Made by a program: the position numbers and the translations under genes. A DNA stretch of 64,000 nt from Cytophagales bacterium (lineage in GTDB: Bacteria > Bacteroidota > Bacteroidia > Cytophagales > Cyclobacteriaceae). Positions 9,697 to 18,132 of the stretch are shown here, piece by piece; position 1 is the stretch's first letter; each line of letters starts with the position of its first letter. The DNA is taken from the NCBI GenBank assembly GCA_033344775.1, contig JAWPMT010000004.1, positions 1,116,001 through 1,180,000 on the forward strand, in the 5' to 3' direction. The notes under the pieces were generated by a model that did no database searches, was not told where the DNA came from, and worked only from the letters and a program-made list of their open reading frames with translations.

Positions 9697-12256
9697 CTCG
9701 CAGGGCATTTAAAGGATTGGCACTGGCGGCACGCAAAGTATGAATACCTACTGTCAACCATGCAATCAGTATGGCCGTGATGGTAGCTAAAGCAAAAAAC
9801 CACCAGGAAATTTCAATGCGTGCTGCAAAAGAATCAAGCCATTGAGCTCCAATAAAATAGCTGGTAGGCACGGCAATAAACATGGACCATAAAACAGGTC
9901 TGGTAAATCCGTAAGTCATGGAAAAAGTCAACTGTCGGACACTACAACCCAGTACTTTTCTGATACCGATCTCTTTGGTTTTGCGGGCTACGCTGAATAC
10001 AGCTAAGCCGAATAGTCCAAGACATGAGATCAAGATCGCTAATCCAGTGAAAAGTGCAGACAGCTTGGATAGCCTGGTTTCGGAATCGTATTTGGCCTGA
10101 TAGTCCTGATCCAAAAAGGTCGGATCAAATGGATGACTAGGGTTGTATTGATGGTAAAGCTCCTCGACACGATGTAGCGTTTCCACTGTAGACTTCCCAT
10201 CAATTCTCGCCATGATAAAAGGAGCATAATCAGGTCGATAAAAGAACATGGCCGGCTCCTCAGATTTGTGCAGCGATTCCGTTGTGAAGTCTTTGATGAC
10301 ACCTATGATCTTCTTTTCGCCGGAGTAATGTTGGACGGTCTGACCAATGGGATCTTCCAGCCCCATGATCCGAATGGCAGTTTCATTGAAGATGATGCTG
10401 TTTTCGTCATTGAAAGATGCGTCAAACAAACGGCCCTCGTTGAGCTGAAGGTCTAGCACCGTTAATGAGTTCTCATCACCGGAGTTTTCCCAAAAACTGA
10501 CCACCTGATCTTCTTCTTTACCTTCCCAGCCTATGCCAGCAGTCCTGTTTTGATAATCCAAAGAGAAACCAGTCAAAGCTGCCATCTCAATCCCCAACGT
10601 ATTGTTCAACTCCCCAAGAAAAGCATCATAGTTCTGAAGTAAAGTACCATCTCTTTCAAAATAGATGACATTGTGACGATCATAGCCCAATTGCTTGTTC
10701 AACACATAGTTCATCTGCTCACCAACGATCAAGGTGCCGACAATCATGACAATGGATATCGTGAATTGAATCACGACCAATATCTTTCGACCTTGCATTG
10801 GCTCTCCACTACTTCCAAATTGTTGTTTCAGGGCGTTGATTGCTTTCACACCGGACAGATAGATCGCCGGATAAACTCCTGCCAAAATCCCCGTTATCAA
10901 AAGAAATGCAACCATGGAAACAATCAGGGGCCAATCCATGCTTAACGTCAATTCTTTTTGCGCCAATTGATTGAATGGCGTCAACAGCAAATAAATTATG
11001 CCATAGGCCAGTGTAGCCGCCATGGCACACAGCAGCAGTGACTCCATGAAGAATTGAAAAGCCAACACACTTCTCGAAGCTCCAAAAGATTTTTTTAATC
11101 CAATCTCTTTAGATTTCAATGCGGCATTGGCTGTGGTGAGGTTGATGAAATTAATCGCGGCAATCAGCAAAATAAATAGTCCTATTACACTTAGGACATA
11201 CACGTAATCTATTCGTCCACCGGCTTGTACACCATTTTCATAACGCCCATACAAGTACCGATCAGCGTAACTTGTAAGAAAAAGTTCTGTCCTGGTTCCC
11301 GGAAGATTTTCTTGAATGATGGCATTTAATTTTTCCTCTATTTGAGCCAGCTGACTTGGATCATCCAGCTTTACAATGATTCGTCCATAGAAATTACCCC
11401 AACCTTTAAACGTGATAAATTCATCATGATAAAACTTCCAGGACATGACAAATTCGAATGGTTCGGAAGTATCATTGGATAGATCTTCCAAAATACCTGC
11501 AACCTGCACTTGCTTGGTTTGTCCCCATTGATGCCAGGTGAGCACCTCTCCCATTACATCTTCCTTATCAAAGAGCCGCTTGGCTAAGGCCCTGGTGATA
11601 AAAATACTCGAGGGATCTTCGAGGGCATGTCGATTCCCTTCTATCAACTCAAATGAAAAGACATTCAAAAAATCACGATCCGCAAACATACCATTGGCGC
11701 GAATTCCTTTCTTATCCGTACTTAAGGTGTATTCATGCACATCCGTCGTAGCAAGCGTATGGTTTACTTGCGGGATTTGCGCTTCAATTTCATCCGCGAG
11801 CATCCCGGAAACACCATGCCAAACATCAATGCTATTGTTCTCTACCTGCCGTGTGTAAACTTGAAACAGCCGATCAGAATCCGCATGAAATCGATCTTTT
11901 CCCAATTCATCTGACACCCATAGGCCGATAAACAGCACGCTTGTCAGGCTGATGGTTAATCCCAATAAATTGATCGCGAATGTGGTCTTGTACCGTTTAA
12001 AACCGCGTAAAGTGATGAGCAAGTTGTGCTTGAGTAACATGGTGTAATTGTTTTTTTGAGTTGACGAAAAAGAACGTATGATCCCTGGCCTGAACAAGCG
12101 TATTACATCTCGCACCAGGTACCAACTGGCATATTTCCTAACCTTATATTTTCGTTCAAAGCGTTCTACCAGATCACCTTCCAGGCTCTCCAGGATCTCA
12201 GGGTCGCAAAACCAGCGCAAAAATCGAATAGCGATATGTGCAAACGGACTATTCAT
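9689..12256 (-). CDS. FtsX/MacB-like ABC permease with prefix domain (operon gene 2)
   Basis: 855 residues, starting at an ATG that overlaps the upstream stop as ATGAATAG. Prefix domain RFLRWFCDPEILESLEGDLV in residues 11-30, then LFRPGIIRS. Coupling motifs are EIGLKKSFGASRS near 380 and EIGIRKVLGCSVRQ near 757. Paired helices LIAAINFINLTTANA and ISCLGLFGLAVFSV show the duplicated unit. The tail is RAASANPLNALRDE. It sits between gene 1 and gene 3 of the array with no intergenic space, so independent promoter control is unlikely. Confidence 0.9.
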   Translation of the reverse strand: MNSPFAHIAIRFLRWFCDPEILESLEGDLVERFERKYKVRKYASWYLVRDVIRLFRPGIIRSFSSTQKNNYTMLLKHNLLITLRGFKRYKTTFAINLLGLTISLTSVLFIGLWVSDELGKDRFHADSDRLFQVYTRQVENNSIDVWHGVSGMLADEIEAQIPQVNHTLATTDVHEYTLSTDKKGIRANGMFADRDFLNVFSFELIEGNRHALEDPSSIFITRALAKRLFDKEDVMGEVLTWHQWGQTKQVQVAGILEDLSNDTSEPFEFVMSWKFYHDEFITFKGWGNFYGRIIVKLDDPSQLAQIEEKLNAIIQENLPGTRTELFLTSYADRYLYGRYENGVQAGGRIDYVYVLSVIGLFILLIAAINFINLTTANAALKSKEIGLKKSFGASRSVLAFQFFMESLLLCAMAATLAYGIIYLLLTPFNQLAQKELTLSMDWPLIVSMVAFLLITGILAGVYPAIYLSGVKAINALKQQFGSSGEPMQGRKILVVIQFTISIVMIVGTLIVGEQMNYVLNKQLGYDRHNVIYFERDGTLLQNYDAFLGELNNTLGIEMAALTGFSLDYQNRTAGIGWEGKEEDQVVSFWENSGDENSLTVLDLQLNEGRLFDASFNDENSIIFNETAIRIMGLEDPIGQTVQHYSGEKKIIGVIKDFTTESLHKSEEPAMFFYRPDYAPFIMARIDGKSTVETLHRVEELYHQYNPSHPFDPTFLDQDYQAKYDSETRLSKLSALFTGLAILISCLGLFGLAVFSVARKTKEIGIRKVLGCSVRQLTFSMTYGFTRPVLWSMFIAVPTSYFIGAQWLDSFAARIEISWWFFALATITAILIAWLTVGIHTLRAASANPLNALRDE

Positions 12257-14861
12257 ATTTGATCGCTTCTGTGGGATTCATATGTGCCACTCGCAAAGCC
12301 TGAGAGCCAATGGTGATCATGGCAATTAGCAAAGAGATCAAACCTGCCAATCCAAACATCCACACCTTCAATTCGGTGTGATAGGCAAATTGTTGTAACC
12401 ATCCGTGGGCAAGAAAATACCCTAATGGAAGTGCAATTAGCATAGCGATCAACACGAGATTGAAAAAACTCTTAGAAAGCAAAATCACTACTCCTGAGCT
12501 ATTCAGACCGAAAATTATACGAATACCAATCTCTTTGTATTGATTTTGGATTGTGAAGATGACCAATCCCAATAATCCCAAACAGGAGATTATTACAGCC
12601 AGGCTTGAGAACAACCTTGATAAAGTTGCAACTCGTCTTTCTGAGGTGTAAAGGTTTTGATATTCCTGATCCAGAAACTGAAAATCAAAAGATGTTCCCG
12701 GATTGAACGACTGAAACAAATCCTCTATTTGGTTGATGGTGGCCAATTGGTTTTCTCCTTCCAATTTTACCACCAGTCGATATAGTGTGGAGTAATCAAT
12801 CATCATGGCAACAGGTTTGATCGTTTCGTAGAGCGACTCCAAATGAAAGTCCTGCACCACTCCTACGATCTTATAATTCATGCCCCAAAGTTTAATCGAT
12901 TGTCCCACTGGCTCTTTTAGTCCCATCACTTTAATGGCCGTCTCATTAAATATGATGTTTCGCTTTTCATTGTATTCGCTCGAAAAAGTTCGGCCATCAA
13001 GCAGGTTCAAATTCAGTGTTTCGGCCAATCTGAAGTCTCCTTGAAATTGAATAAAGTCTATATTGAATTCCGGATCTTTCCCCTCCCATGAAAAATCAGA
13101 GGTGGCACTATGAATCCCGCTGAGATTTCCAGCCATTCCAGACACTTCTACTACGCCAGGGATCTGACGTAACTCAGCGTAAAAAGCTGATTTTTGGTTA
13201 GCGATATTTTCCGTTGAAGAGAAATAGATCACTTGTTCTCCCTCATATCCAAGACTCTTAGACTGTATATAGCTTATCTGATGGTAGATAACCAAGGCAG
13301 TAGAAATAAGCAAAGTGGTGATCAAAAACTGAAAGACCACCAATCCCTTGCGTAACCAGATCTCTCCGTAAGAAGTACGCAATTTATTTTTCAAGATCGC
13401 AAGGGTATCGAGACCAGACAGGTAAAGTGCCGGATAGCCTCCCGCCAAAAAACCTATACCGAATACAATACCAAGCAGCTGCAGTACAAGAACAGGATCA
13501 TAATTGATCACCAACTCTTTTTCGGTGAATAGGTTGAAGGATGGTAACAACAAATGGACCATCATTAAACTCACTGCAGTAGCAATAAAAACAATCAAAA
13601 TGGATTCTACCAGAAACTGATTCGTCAAGGACCTTCTTCTGATACCGAGTGCCTTCTTGATCCCTATCTCCTTCATCCGTTTGGATGCCCTTGCCGTAGA
13701 CAGGTTCATGAAATTGATACCAGCGATGATCAAAATCAATAAGCCGATGATTCCAAATGTCTGAACTTGCTTGATCCTCCCCGGCATTTGTTGGCCATCC
13801 TTAAATTTCCCATACAAATACAAGCTGGAATACTGTACAGGCAGGAGTTGCTTATCCGCAATCTTAGGTTGAGTCTCTGTAAATGCGCTGAGTTTTTTGC
13901 TTAAGGAGTTAACATCATTTTCCTGATGAAGCTTCACAAAAGTAGCAGGGGTATGGTTCCCCCAATTATTGACGTCCAATTGCATTTCTTTGGCCACCTC
14001 ATACCAGGTATCAAAATCCAGGACAAAATCGAACTGACTGGTCGAACTGGCAGGAATGTCTTCAAAAACACCAGTTATCATGGCCTCTCCGTTGAAACTA
14101 GCGAGATTCCAGGTAATTGATTTGCCTAAGGCAGAACCGTATTCCTGATAAAGTTTCTCCGCCAATGATCTGGAAATTACAATCGTGTTAGGCTGTTTCA
14201 AGACATCATCAGCATGTCCTGCAAGGAGCTCATAAGAGAAAATATTGAAAAAGTCACTCTCCGAGAAATGGCCGCCTGCCTTGATTTTTTTATCATCGAG
14301 CGTGAGCGTAAAATCTCCTAAAAAATCACTGGATAGTTCACTTGGGATCATGGCTATCGCGTGATCGACTTCCTGGATTTCAGCCGCCAGTGACCGGGCC
14401 AGCAAGTGAGGAGTGTAGGTCATTGTTTGGATTGAATTACCATTCGGATCATTCATCATGACCTGGTAGATCAGCTCATCATCCTCAAATAGTTTATCGA
14501 CTTGCCATTCATCGCTCACCCACAAGTAAATCAACATAGCACAGGTCAGGCCGCTGGCCAATCCGATCACATTGATCAGGAATGCCAGCTTTTGTCGGTG
14601 AAAATTGCGTAAGGCGAATTTGACGTGATATCTCATGATACCAGCATAATTGTGGTTTTGGGAGCTCATGATTGATCTGATGATGCCGGGTCTGAACAGG
14701 AAAACTACGTCCCGTACCAAACGCCAATTGGAAAATTTCTTTTGTGTGTAGTGTCGCTCATATCTTTCCTTCAAATCACCTTCAATGTCCTCCGCGATCT
14801 CAGGGTCGCAGAACCATCGCAACAATCGAAAGGGCCATTTTGGGATGCGGGGATTATTCAT
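12249..14861 (-). CDS. FtsX/MacB-like ABC permease with prefix domain (operon gene 1)
   Basis: 870 residues from the ATG at 14861 (MNNPRIPKWPFRLLRWF). An in-frame ATG 27 bases upstream adds MDLSVNLSP, which no paralogue has. Prefix domain with FCDPEIAEDIEGDLKERYER. Coupling motifs are EIGIKKALGIRRRS near 395 and EIGIRIIFGLNSSG near 775; in the second, the usual K-V-L is replaced by I-I-F. It is the first permease of the array and overlaps the DUF559 gene by ATGAATAA, where paralogous modules would have the PadR gene directly upstream. Confidence 0.9.
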   Translation of the reverse strand: MNNPRIPKWPFRLLRWFCDPEIAEDIEGDLKERYERHYTQKKFSNWRLVRDVVFLFRPGIIRSIMSSQNHNYAGIMRYHVKFALRNFHRQKLAFLINVIGLASGLTCAMLIYLWVSDEWQVDKLFEDDELIYQVMMNDPNGNSIQTMTYTPHLLARSLAAEIQEVDHAIAMIPSELSSDFLGDFTLTLDDKKIKAGGHFSESDFFNIFSYELLAGHADDVLKQPNTIVISRSLAEKLYQEYGSALGKSITWNLASFNGEAMITGVFEDIPASSTSQFDFVLDFDTWYEVAKEMQLDVNNWGNHTPATFVKLHQENDVNSLSKKLSAFTETQPKIADKQLLPVQYSSLYLYGKFKDGQQMPGRIKQVQTFGIIGLLILIIAGINFMNLSTARASKRMKEIGIKKALGIRRRSLTNQFLVESILIVFIATAVSLMMVHLLLPSFNLFTEKELVINYDPVLVLQLLGIVFGIGFLAGGYPALYLSGLDTLAILKNKLRTSYGEIWLRKGLVVFQFLITTLLISTALVIYHQISYIQSKSLGYEGEQVIYFSSTENIANQKSAFYAELRQIPGVVEVSGMAGNLSGIHSATSDFSWEGKDPEFNIDFIQFQGDFRLAETLNLNLLDGRTFSSEYNEKRNIIFNETAIKVMGLKEPVGQSIKLWGMNYKIVGVVQDFHLESLYETIKPVAMMIDYSTLYRLVVKLEGENQLATINQIEDLFQSFNPGTSFDFQFLDQEYQNLYTSERRVATLSRLFSSLAVIISCLGLLGLVIFTIQNQYKEIGIRIIFGLNSSGVVILLSKSFFNLVLIAMLIALPLGYFLAHGWLQQFAYHTELKVWMFGLAGLISLLIAMITIGSQALRVAHMNPTEAIKYE

Positions 14862-15375
14862 GGGACTCAGATTTACGCTCAAATCCAATCTTGTGCGCTA
14901 GGTTAATACTGCCCCCAACTCCCTGAAGGGGGGTGTTAGGGTCTGCTTGATAATCAATCCCCCCCTTTAGGGTCGGGGTTAAGGATTGATTTCGCACTAT
15001 CAGATCTGCAGTAACTCGCTTGATAGTAGATAAAACCCCCTCTAATTCATTGCTGACTTCCCAATTCTTAAATCTGATCACAGTTAGACCAAGTGATTCC
15101 AATTGTAAAGTTCTTTGCTCATCGTATTCTTGTTGGTCTGGATCAATATGGGAAGCGCCATCAATTTCAATCACTAAACGAGCTTTATGACAATAGAAAT
15201 CAGCCATGAAAAATTGGATCGGGTGCTGAGGCTTGAATCTTAAACCTTCCAGCTTATTTGCTCTTAACTCATTCCAAAGTATTTTTTCCTCTTTAGTCAT
15301 ATGTTTCCTAAGTGTCTTTGCTTTCTCAAAGACATCAGGATTGGCACCATAAAACATTTTTCTACTGTCCATCAC
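14854..15375 (-). CDS. DUF559 endonuclease-domain protein with repeat-derived tail
   Basis: 173 residues. Residues 15-125 match the DUF559 / very-short-patch-repair-like nuclease fold: the TKEEKILWNELRANKLEGLRF helix, the core FMADFYCHKARLVIEIDG with catalytic-type D and E-x-D residues, then YDEQRTLQLESLGLTVIRFK. These proteins resemble PD-(D/E)XK nucleases; their cellular role is unclear. The last 45 residues (from SLTPTLKGG) are low-complexity and are encoded by a palindromic intergenic-type element at 14952-14991 plus a second element-like half beside it, so the gene seems to have run on into repeat DNA. It lies between a PadR gene and the first permease and overlaps the latter by 8 bases. 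The tail is odd, but the nuclease domain is intact. Confidence 0.85.
   Translation of the reverse strand: MMDSRKMFYGANPDVFEKAKTLRKHMTKEEKILWNELRANKLEGLRFKPQHPIQFFMADFYCHKARLVIEIDGASHIDPDQQEYDEQRTLQLESLGLTVIRFKNWEVSNELEGVLSTIKRVTADLIVRNQSLTPTLKGGIDYQADPNTPLQGVGGSINLAHKIGFERKSESHE
14952..14991. repeat. Palindromic dispersed element, copy 1
   Basis: Ends AATCAATCC (14952-14960) and GGATTGATT (14983-14991) are inverted, around a core CCCCCCTTTAGGGTCGGGG. The same ends and core recur at 26427-26474 and 33298-33363. A related half core (ACTCCCTGAAGGGGGG) lies beside it at about 14917-14932. This copy is inside coding sequence of the DUF559 gene. Confidence 0.7.
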
Positions 15376-15404
15376 TAAAGTACATCTTAGTTAATTCTTA
15401 TCCA

Positions 15405-15752
15405 TTAGGATGAAAACCACTCAACGAACTTCAATTCAAACTCAGGGATGGCATTCCAAAGTCCAAGGCGTTGTTCTTTGGTCTGCTTCAGAATTTCTTT
15501 CCCCGAATTGGTCAAGTGGAAATACCTTTTCCGCTTCCCTCCTCTTATTCCAGTTGCTTCACCTAATTCGGATTTTAAGTATCCTTTTTGCTCCAGGCGT
15601 TTGAGTACCTGCTGTAAGGCACCGATGCTTACCGAACGTTTGAGTCGCTTTTCCATTTCATCGATGATGCCAAATCCATATGCATCATTTCCCAGAATGG
15701 CGACGGTCAACATAACGATCTCTTCAAATTCACCGAGGTTGTGTTTTCCCAT
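15405..15752 (-). CDS. PadR-family transcriptional regulator of the permease array
   Basis: 115 residues with a winged helix: the helical start LGEFEEIVMLTVAILGNDAYG, the recognition region SVSIGALQQVLKRLEQKGYL, and the wing with basic GGKRKRYFHLT. PadR proteins are usually repressors that bind a palindromic or repeated operator at their own promoter and release it on binding a small molecule or after stress. It is the first gene of the minus-strand operon that continues with DUF559 and five permeases. Two near-identical 22-bp direct repeats 30 bp apart lie just upstream (15767-15818), which suggests autoregulation. Confidence 0.9.
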   Translation of the reverse strand: MGKHNLGEFEEIVMLTVAILGNDAYGFGIIDEMEKRLKRSVSIGALQQVLKRLEQKGYLKSELGEATGIRGGKRKRYFHLTNSGKEILKQTKEQRLGLWNAIPEFELKFVEWFSS

Positions 15753-15766
15753 AATAACTACGTTTG

Positions 15767-15818
15767 ATACCTTAAATGTAGTAATAATAAAATTACATAC
15801 CTGATTTGTAGTAATAAT
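15767..15818 (-). promoter_or_regulatory. Tandem direct-repeat operator upstream of PadR-permease operon
   Basis: Two 22-bp units, 15767-15788 and 15797-15818, share ATACCT and TGTAGTAATAAT and match at 19 of 22 positions. Their period is exactly 30 bp, close to three helical turns, so a regulator would bind both on the same face. They lie 15-66 bp upstream of the PadR start. Binding by the adjacent PadR is inferred. Confidence 0.6.
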
Positions 15819-16000
15819 GTTACAAAAAAGATGTTCTTTCTCTCTAGAACCTCTCTAATCAAGGATTTTACAGCATCTCTTGATCTTGTTGCACTCGCAA
15901 CAGTATAACTGCTCAACCTACCAATGATCAATGAGTGCTGTCCATAAAGGAAATGAAAATCCCTCTTTTACTGGATCATGAAGAAGAGAAGCACCTTACC

Positions 16001-16186
16001 CTAATTACGACTAGCTGACTGTTGTCTTTTAGTCAATAATCCCATGACCATCAATCCAATTCCAGCTCCCATTAAAAAACCTTCCATCACGTCTCCAAAC
16101 TGTACATAGAAGGCGAGAATCTTGATGAAAGCAACAAACAATAAGCCGAGGACGATGAGTAAATTGGATTTCTGTTTTGTGTTCAT
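16001..16186 (-). CDS. Small two-helix membrane protein, function unknown
   Basis: 61 residues starting MNTKQKSN, with two predicted membrane helices (LLIVLGLLFVAFIKILAFYV and MEGFLMGAGIGLMVMGLL) and a basic C-terminus TKRQQSASRN. The composition and a short basic start fit a genuine small inner-membrane protein. It stands alone on the minus strand, 88 bases downstream of the DUF2461 gene, and could share its transcript. I do not recognise the family. Confidence 0.6.
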   Translation of the reverse strand: MNTKQKSNLLIVLGLLFVAFIKILAFYVQFGDVMEGFLMGAGIGLMVMGLLTKRQQSASRN

Positions 16187-16274
16187 TTTACCGTATGTGT
16201 TTTGTGACGTTAACTCGATAATTAAGTACGCTATTTTAAAGAAGAATGTTTGATCGAAGGCAGTTGAAAACGAA

Positions 16275-16934
16275 CTATATCAGCAAGCCCTTTAAATACC
16301 GGTTCAAGGGATAAACTGCGTTATAATATTCCATAAGCACCGACGACAAGACATCTGAATTTAAATAATCCGCCATGGGAATTTCAGTCATCACATAAAA
16401 TTGTTTATTCGCAATGAAAGGTGCTTTTTCCAACATCGCTTTACAATCAGGTGCAAGTCGCTTTGCATGCTCTCCTTTCAATTCCCCAAACCGATCCTTG
16501 AAGTCCGTAGCATTTAAAATATCGGCGAGCACCTCGTGCTCGGATGTAATGGAAGACCTGATCTTTTTCAGCTGATCTTTATCTATTCCAAACATTCCTC
16601 CTCCAATATGAATGGTAGCTGAACTTATCCCCAAATAGTACCCTGGAAGCTCCGAGCGCTTTCCTCCCGGAGAAATACCTGCTTTCATCAGCGTGCTATA
16701 GGGTGTTTTATCTTTTGAAAACCGAATATCCCGATTGATACGAAACACAGCTGCTTTTGGGTCAGTTGAAATCTCCTGATCAAAAGCCTGAATTTTATCA
16801 ATAATTTGCTTCAATAATGCCAAAAACGGAGCTTTTACATCTTTCTCATATCGGGACTTATTGGCCTGGAACCAATCCCTCGTGTTATTTAATTCTAGTT
16901 CTGCAAAAAAGGAGGAGTAGGCTTTTGTGATCAT
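16275..16934 (-). CDS. DUF2461 (TIGR02453) family protein
   Basis: 219 residues, full length for this family. Recognisable features are the start with FFAELELNNTRDWFQANKSR, the central FRINRDIRFSKDKTPYSTLM, and GGGMFGIDKDQLKKIR. The family is widespread and has no established biochemical function. The ATG at 16934 gives the normal family N-terminus. No operon partner is evident except the small membrane protein behind it. Confidence 0.9.
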   Translation of the reverse strand: MITKAYSSFFAELELNNTRDWFQANKSRYEKDVKAPFLALLKQIIDKIQAFDQEISTDPKAAVFRINRDIRFSKDKTPYSTLMKAGISPGGKRSELPGYYLGISSATIHIGGGMFGIDKDQLKKIRSSITSEHEVLADILNATDFKDRFGELKGEHAKRLAPDCKAMLEKAPFIANKQFYVMTEIPMADYLNSDVLSSVLMEYYNAVYPLNRYLKGLLI

Positions 16935-17055
16935 CTTGACGAACTTTTAAATAAATGTCGAATGAGTTTAACAATATTGGACAAAGCCTTGAAGATATTT
17001 TCATAACCTGGAGATAAATCTCATGGATTGACCCTTAATTCTTATCTTTCCTCCA

Positions 17056-18069
17056 ATGAATAAACGACTCGATAGTTTCGTTACAGCACTAGGATTATTC
17101 GCGGGGAGCATCGTGATTGGAATCATATGGTTCTTGTTTGTAGAGAACATGGATTTCGTAGATGCTACCTACATGACGATCATTACCATCAGTACAGTTG
17201 GATTTACTGAGGTAAAAGAGTTGAGCCACGCCGGCAGGATATTTACATCCATCTATATCCTGATGAATCTGGGGATATTTGCTTATGTGGTTTCCGTGTT
17301 TTCCACCTATTTTTTTGAGGGGAAACTTCGATCGATATTCAAGGATTATGTATCAGTCAAAGAAATTAATAAGATGAACCAGCATGTGATTGTTTGTGGA
17401 TTTGGACGGAATGGCAAACAAGCCTGTGCCGAGCTAAAAAAGAGTGGCAAGGACTTCATCATCATTGAATTGAATGCTGAAATTCATGAAATGATCCCGG
17501 AAGACATGAAGTCTTTACTGGGAGATGCTACTAAGGATGATAAACTGAAGGAAATCGGCATTGAAAAGGCTTCTTCCATCATCATCACGACTCCTTCCGA
17601 TGCGTCCAATGTCTTCATTACCTTGACTGCCCGACATCTGAACCCAAACCTATCCATCATTTCCAGAGCGTCCAATCCAGAAACGGAGAGTAAATTGTAC
17701 AAAGCCGGGGCGGATAAAGTGATCATGCCCGATGTACTCGGAGGCATGTTCATGGCACAACTCATCACCAAACCCATTGTGATCGAGTTTCTGGACCTGC
17801 TCAATGGTGTCTCTGAGACCAAGTATTATTTGGAGGAAGTAAGCTTCCAAAACCTAAAGCCCGCCTACCGGGACAAAACTCTTGCCGAATTGGATATTGA
17901 TCGTAAAGTTGGGGTGACAGTAGTTGGAGTCAAAGACGATTTGAAAGGCCTTATCCCAAGTCCGGGTAAAGATACCTTCATTGGTGAAGATGACCACCTG
18001 ATCATTTTGGGATCGGACAACAAACTTGATCGGTTCTTTCAAGAATACACTTCAATCAGTCGACGCTAG
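17056..18069 (+). CDS. Two-helix K+ channel with TrkA-N/TrkA-C regulatory domain
   Basis: 337 residues. TM1 is near 11-30, then a pore helix ATYMTIITIS, the selectivity-filter segment TVGFTE (47-52) and TM2 near 62-85. A cytoplasmic RCK-type domain starts near 110 with the NAD-binding loop VIVCGFGRNGKQ and continues through the TrkA-N fold (LLGDATKDDKL). The last 80 residues form a TrkA-C domain ending near DDHLIILGSDNKL. It should form a tetrameric, ligand-gated potassium channel in the inner membrane. The filter is unusual: the canonical TVGYGD reads TVGFTE here. It is monocistronic and convergent with the next permease. Confidence 0.9.
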   Translation: MNKRLDSFVTALGLFAGSIVIGIIWFLFVENMDFVDATYMTIITISTVGFTEVKELSHAGRIFTSIYILMNLGIFAYVVSVFSTYFFEGKLRSIFKDYVSVKEINKMNQHVIVCGFGRNGKQACAELKKSGKDFIIIELNAEIHEMIPEDMKSLLGDATKDDKLKEIGIEKASSIIITTPSDASNVFITLTARHLNPNLSIISRASNPETESKLYKAGADKVIMPDVLGGMFMAQLITKPIVIEFLDLLNGVSETKYYLEEVSFQNLKPAYRDKTLAELDIDRKVGVTVVGVKDDLKGLIPSPGKDTFIGEDDHLIILGSDNKLDRFFQEYTSISRR

Positions 18070-18080
18070 GGTAAAGCTAT

Positions 18081-18113
18081 ACCTCAGCGCCATCAAAAAA
18101 ATGACGCTAAGGT
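18081..18113. terminator. Hairpin between convergent channel and permease genes
   Basis: ACCTCAGCG (18081-18089) pairs with CGCTAAGGT (18105-18113) with one mismatch. The loop contains seven A residues, so no clean U-tract follows the stem; it may serve both strands as a weak terminator. Confidence 0.35.
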
Positions 18114-18132
18114 GTTTATACTATTCCTTTTC

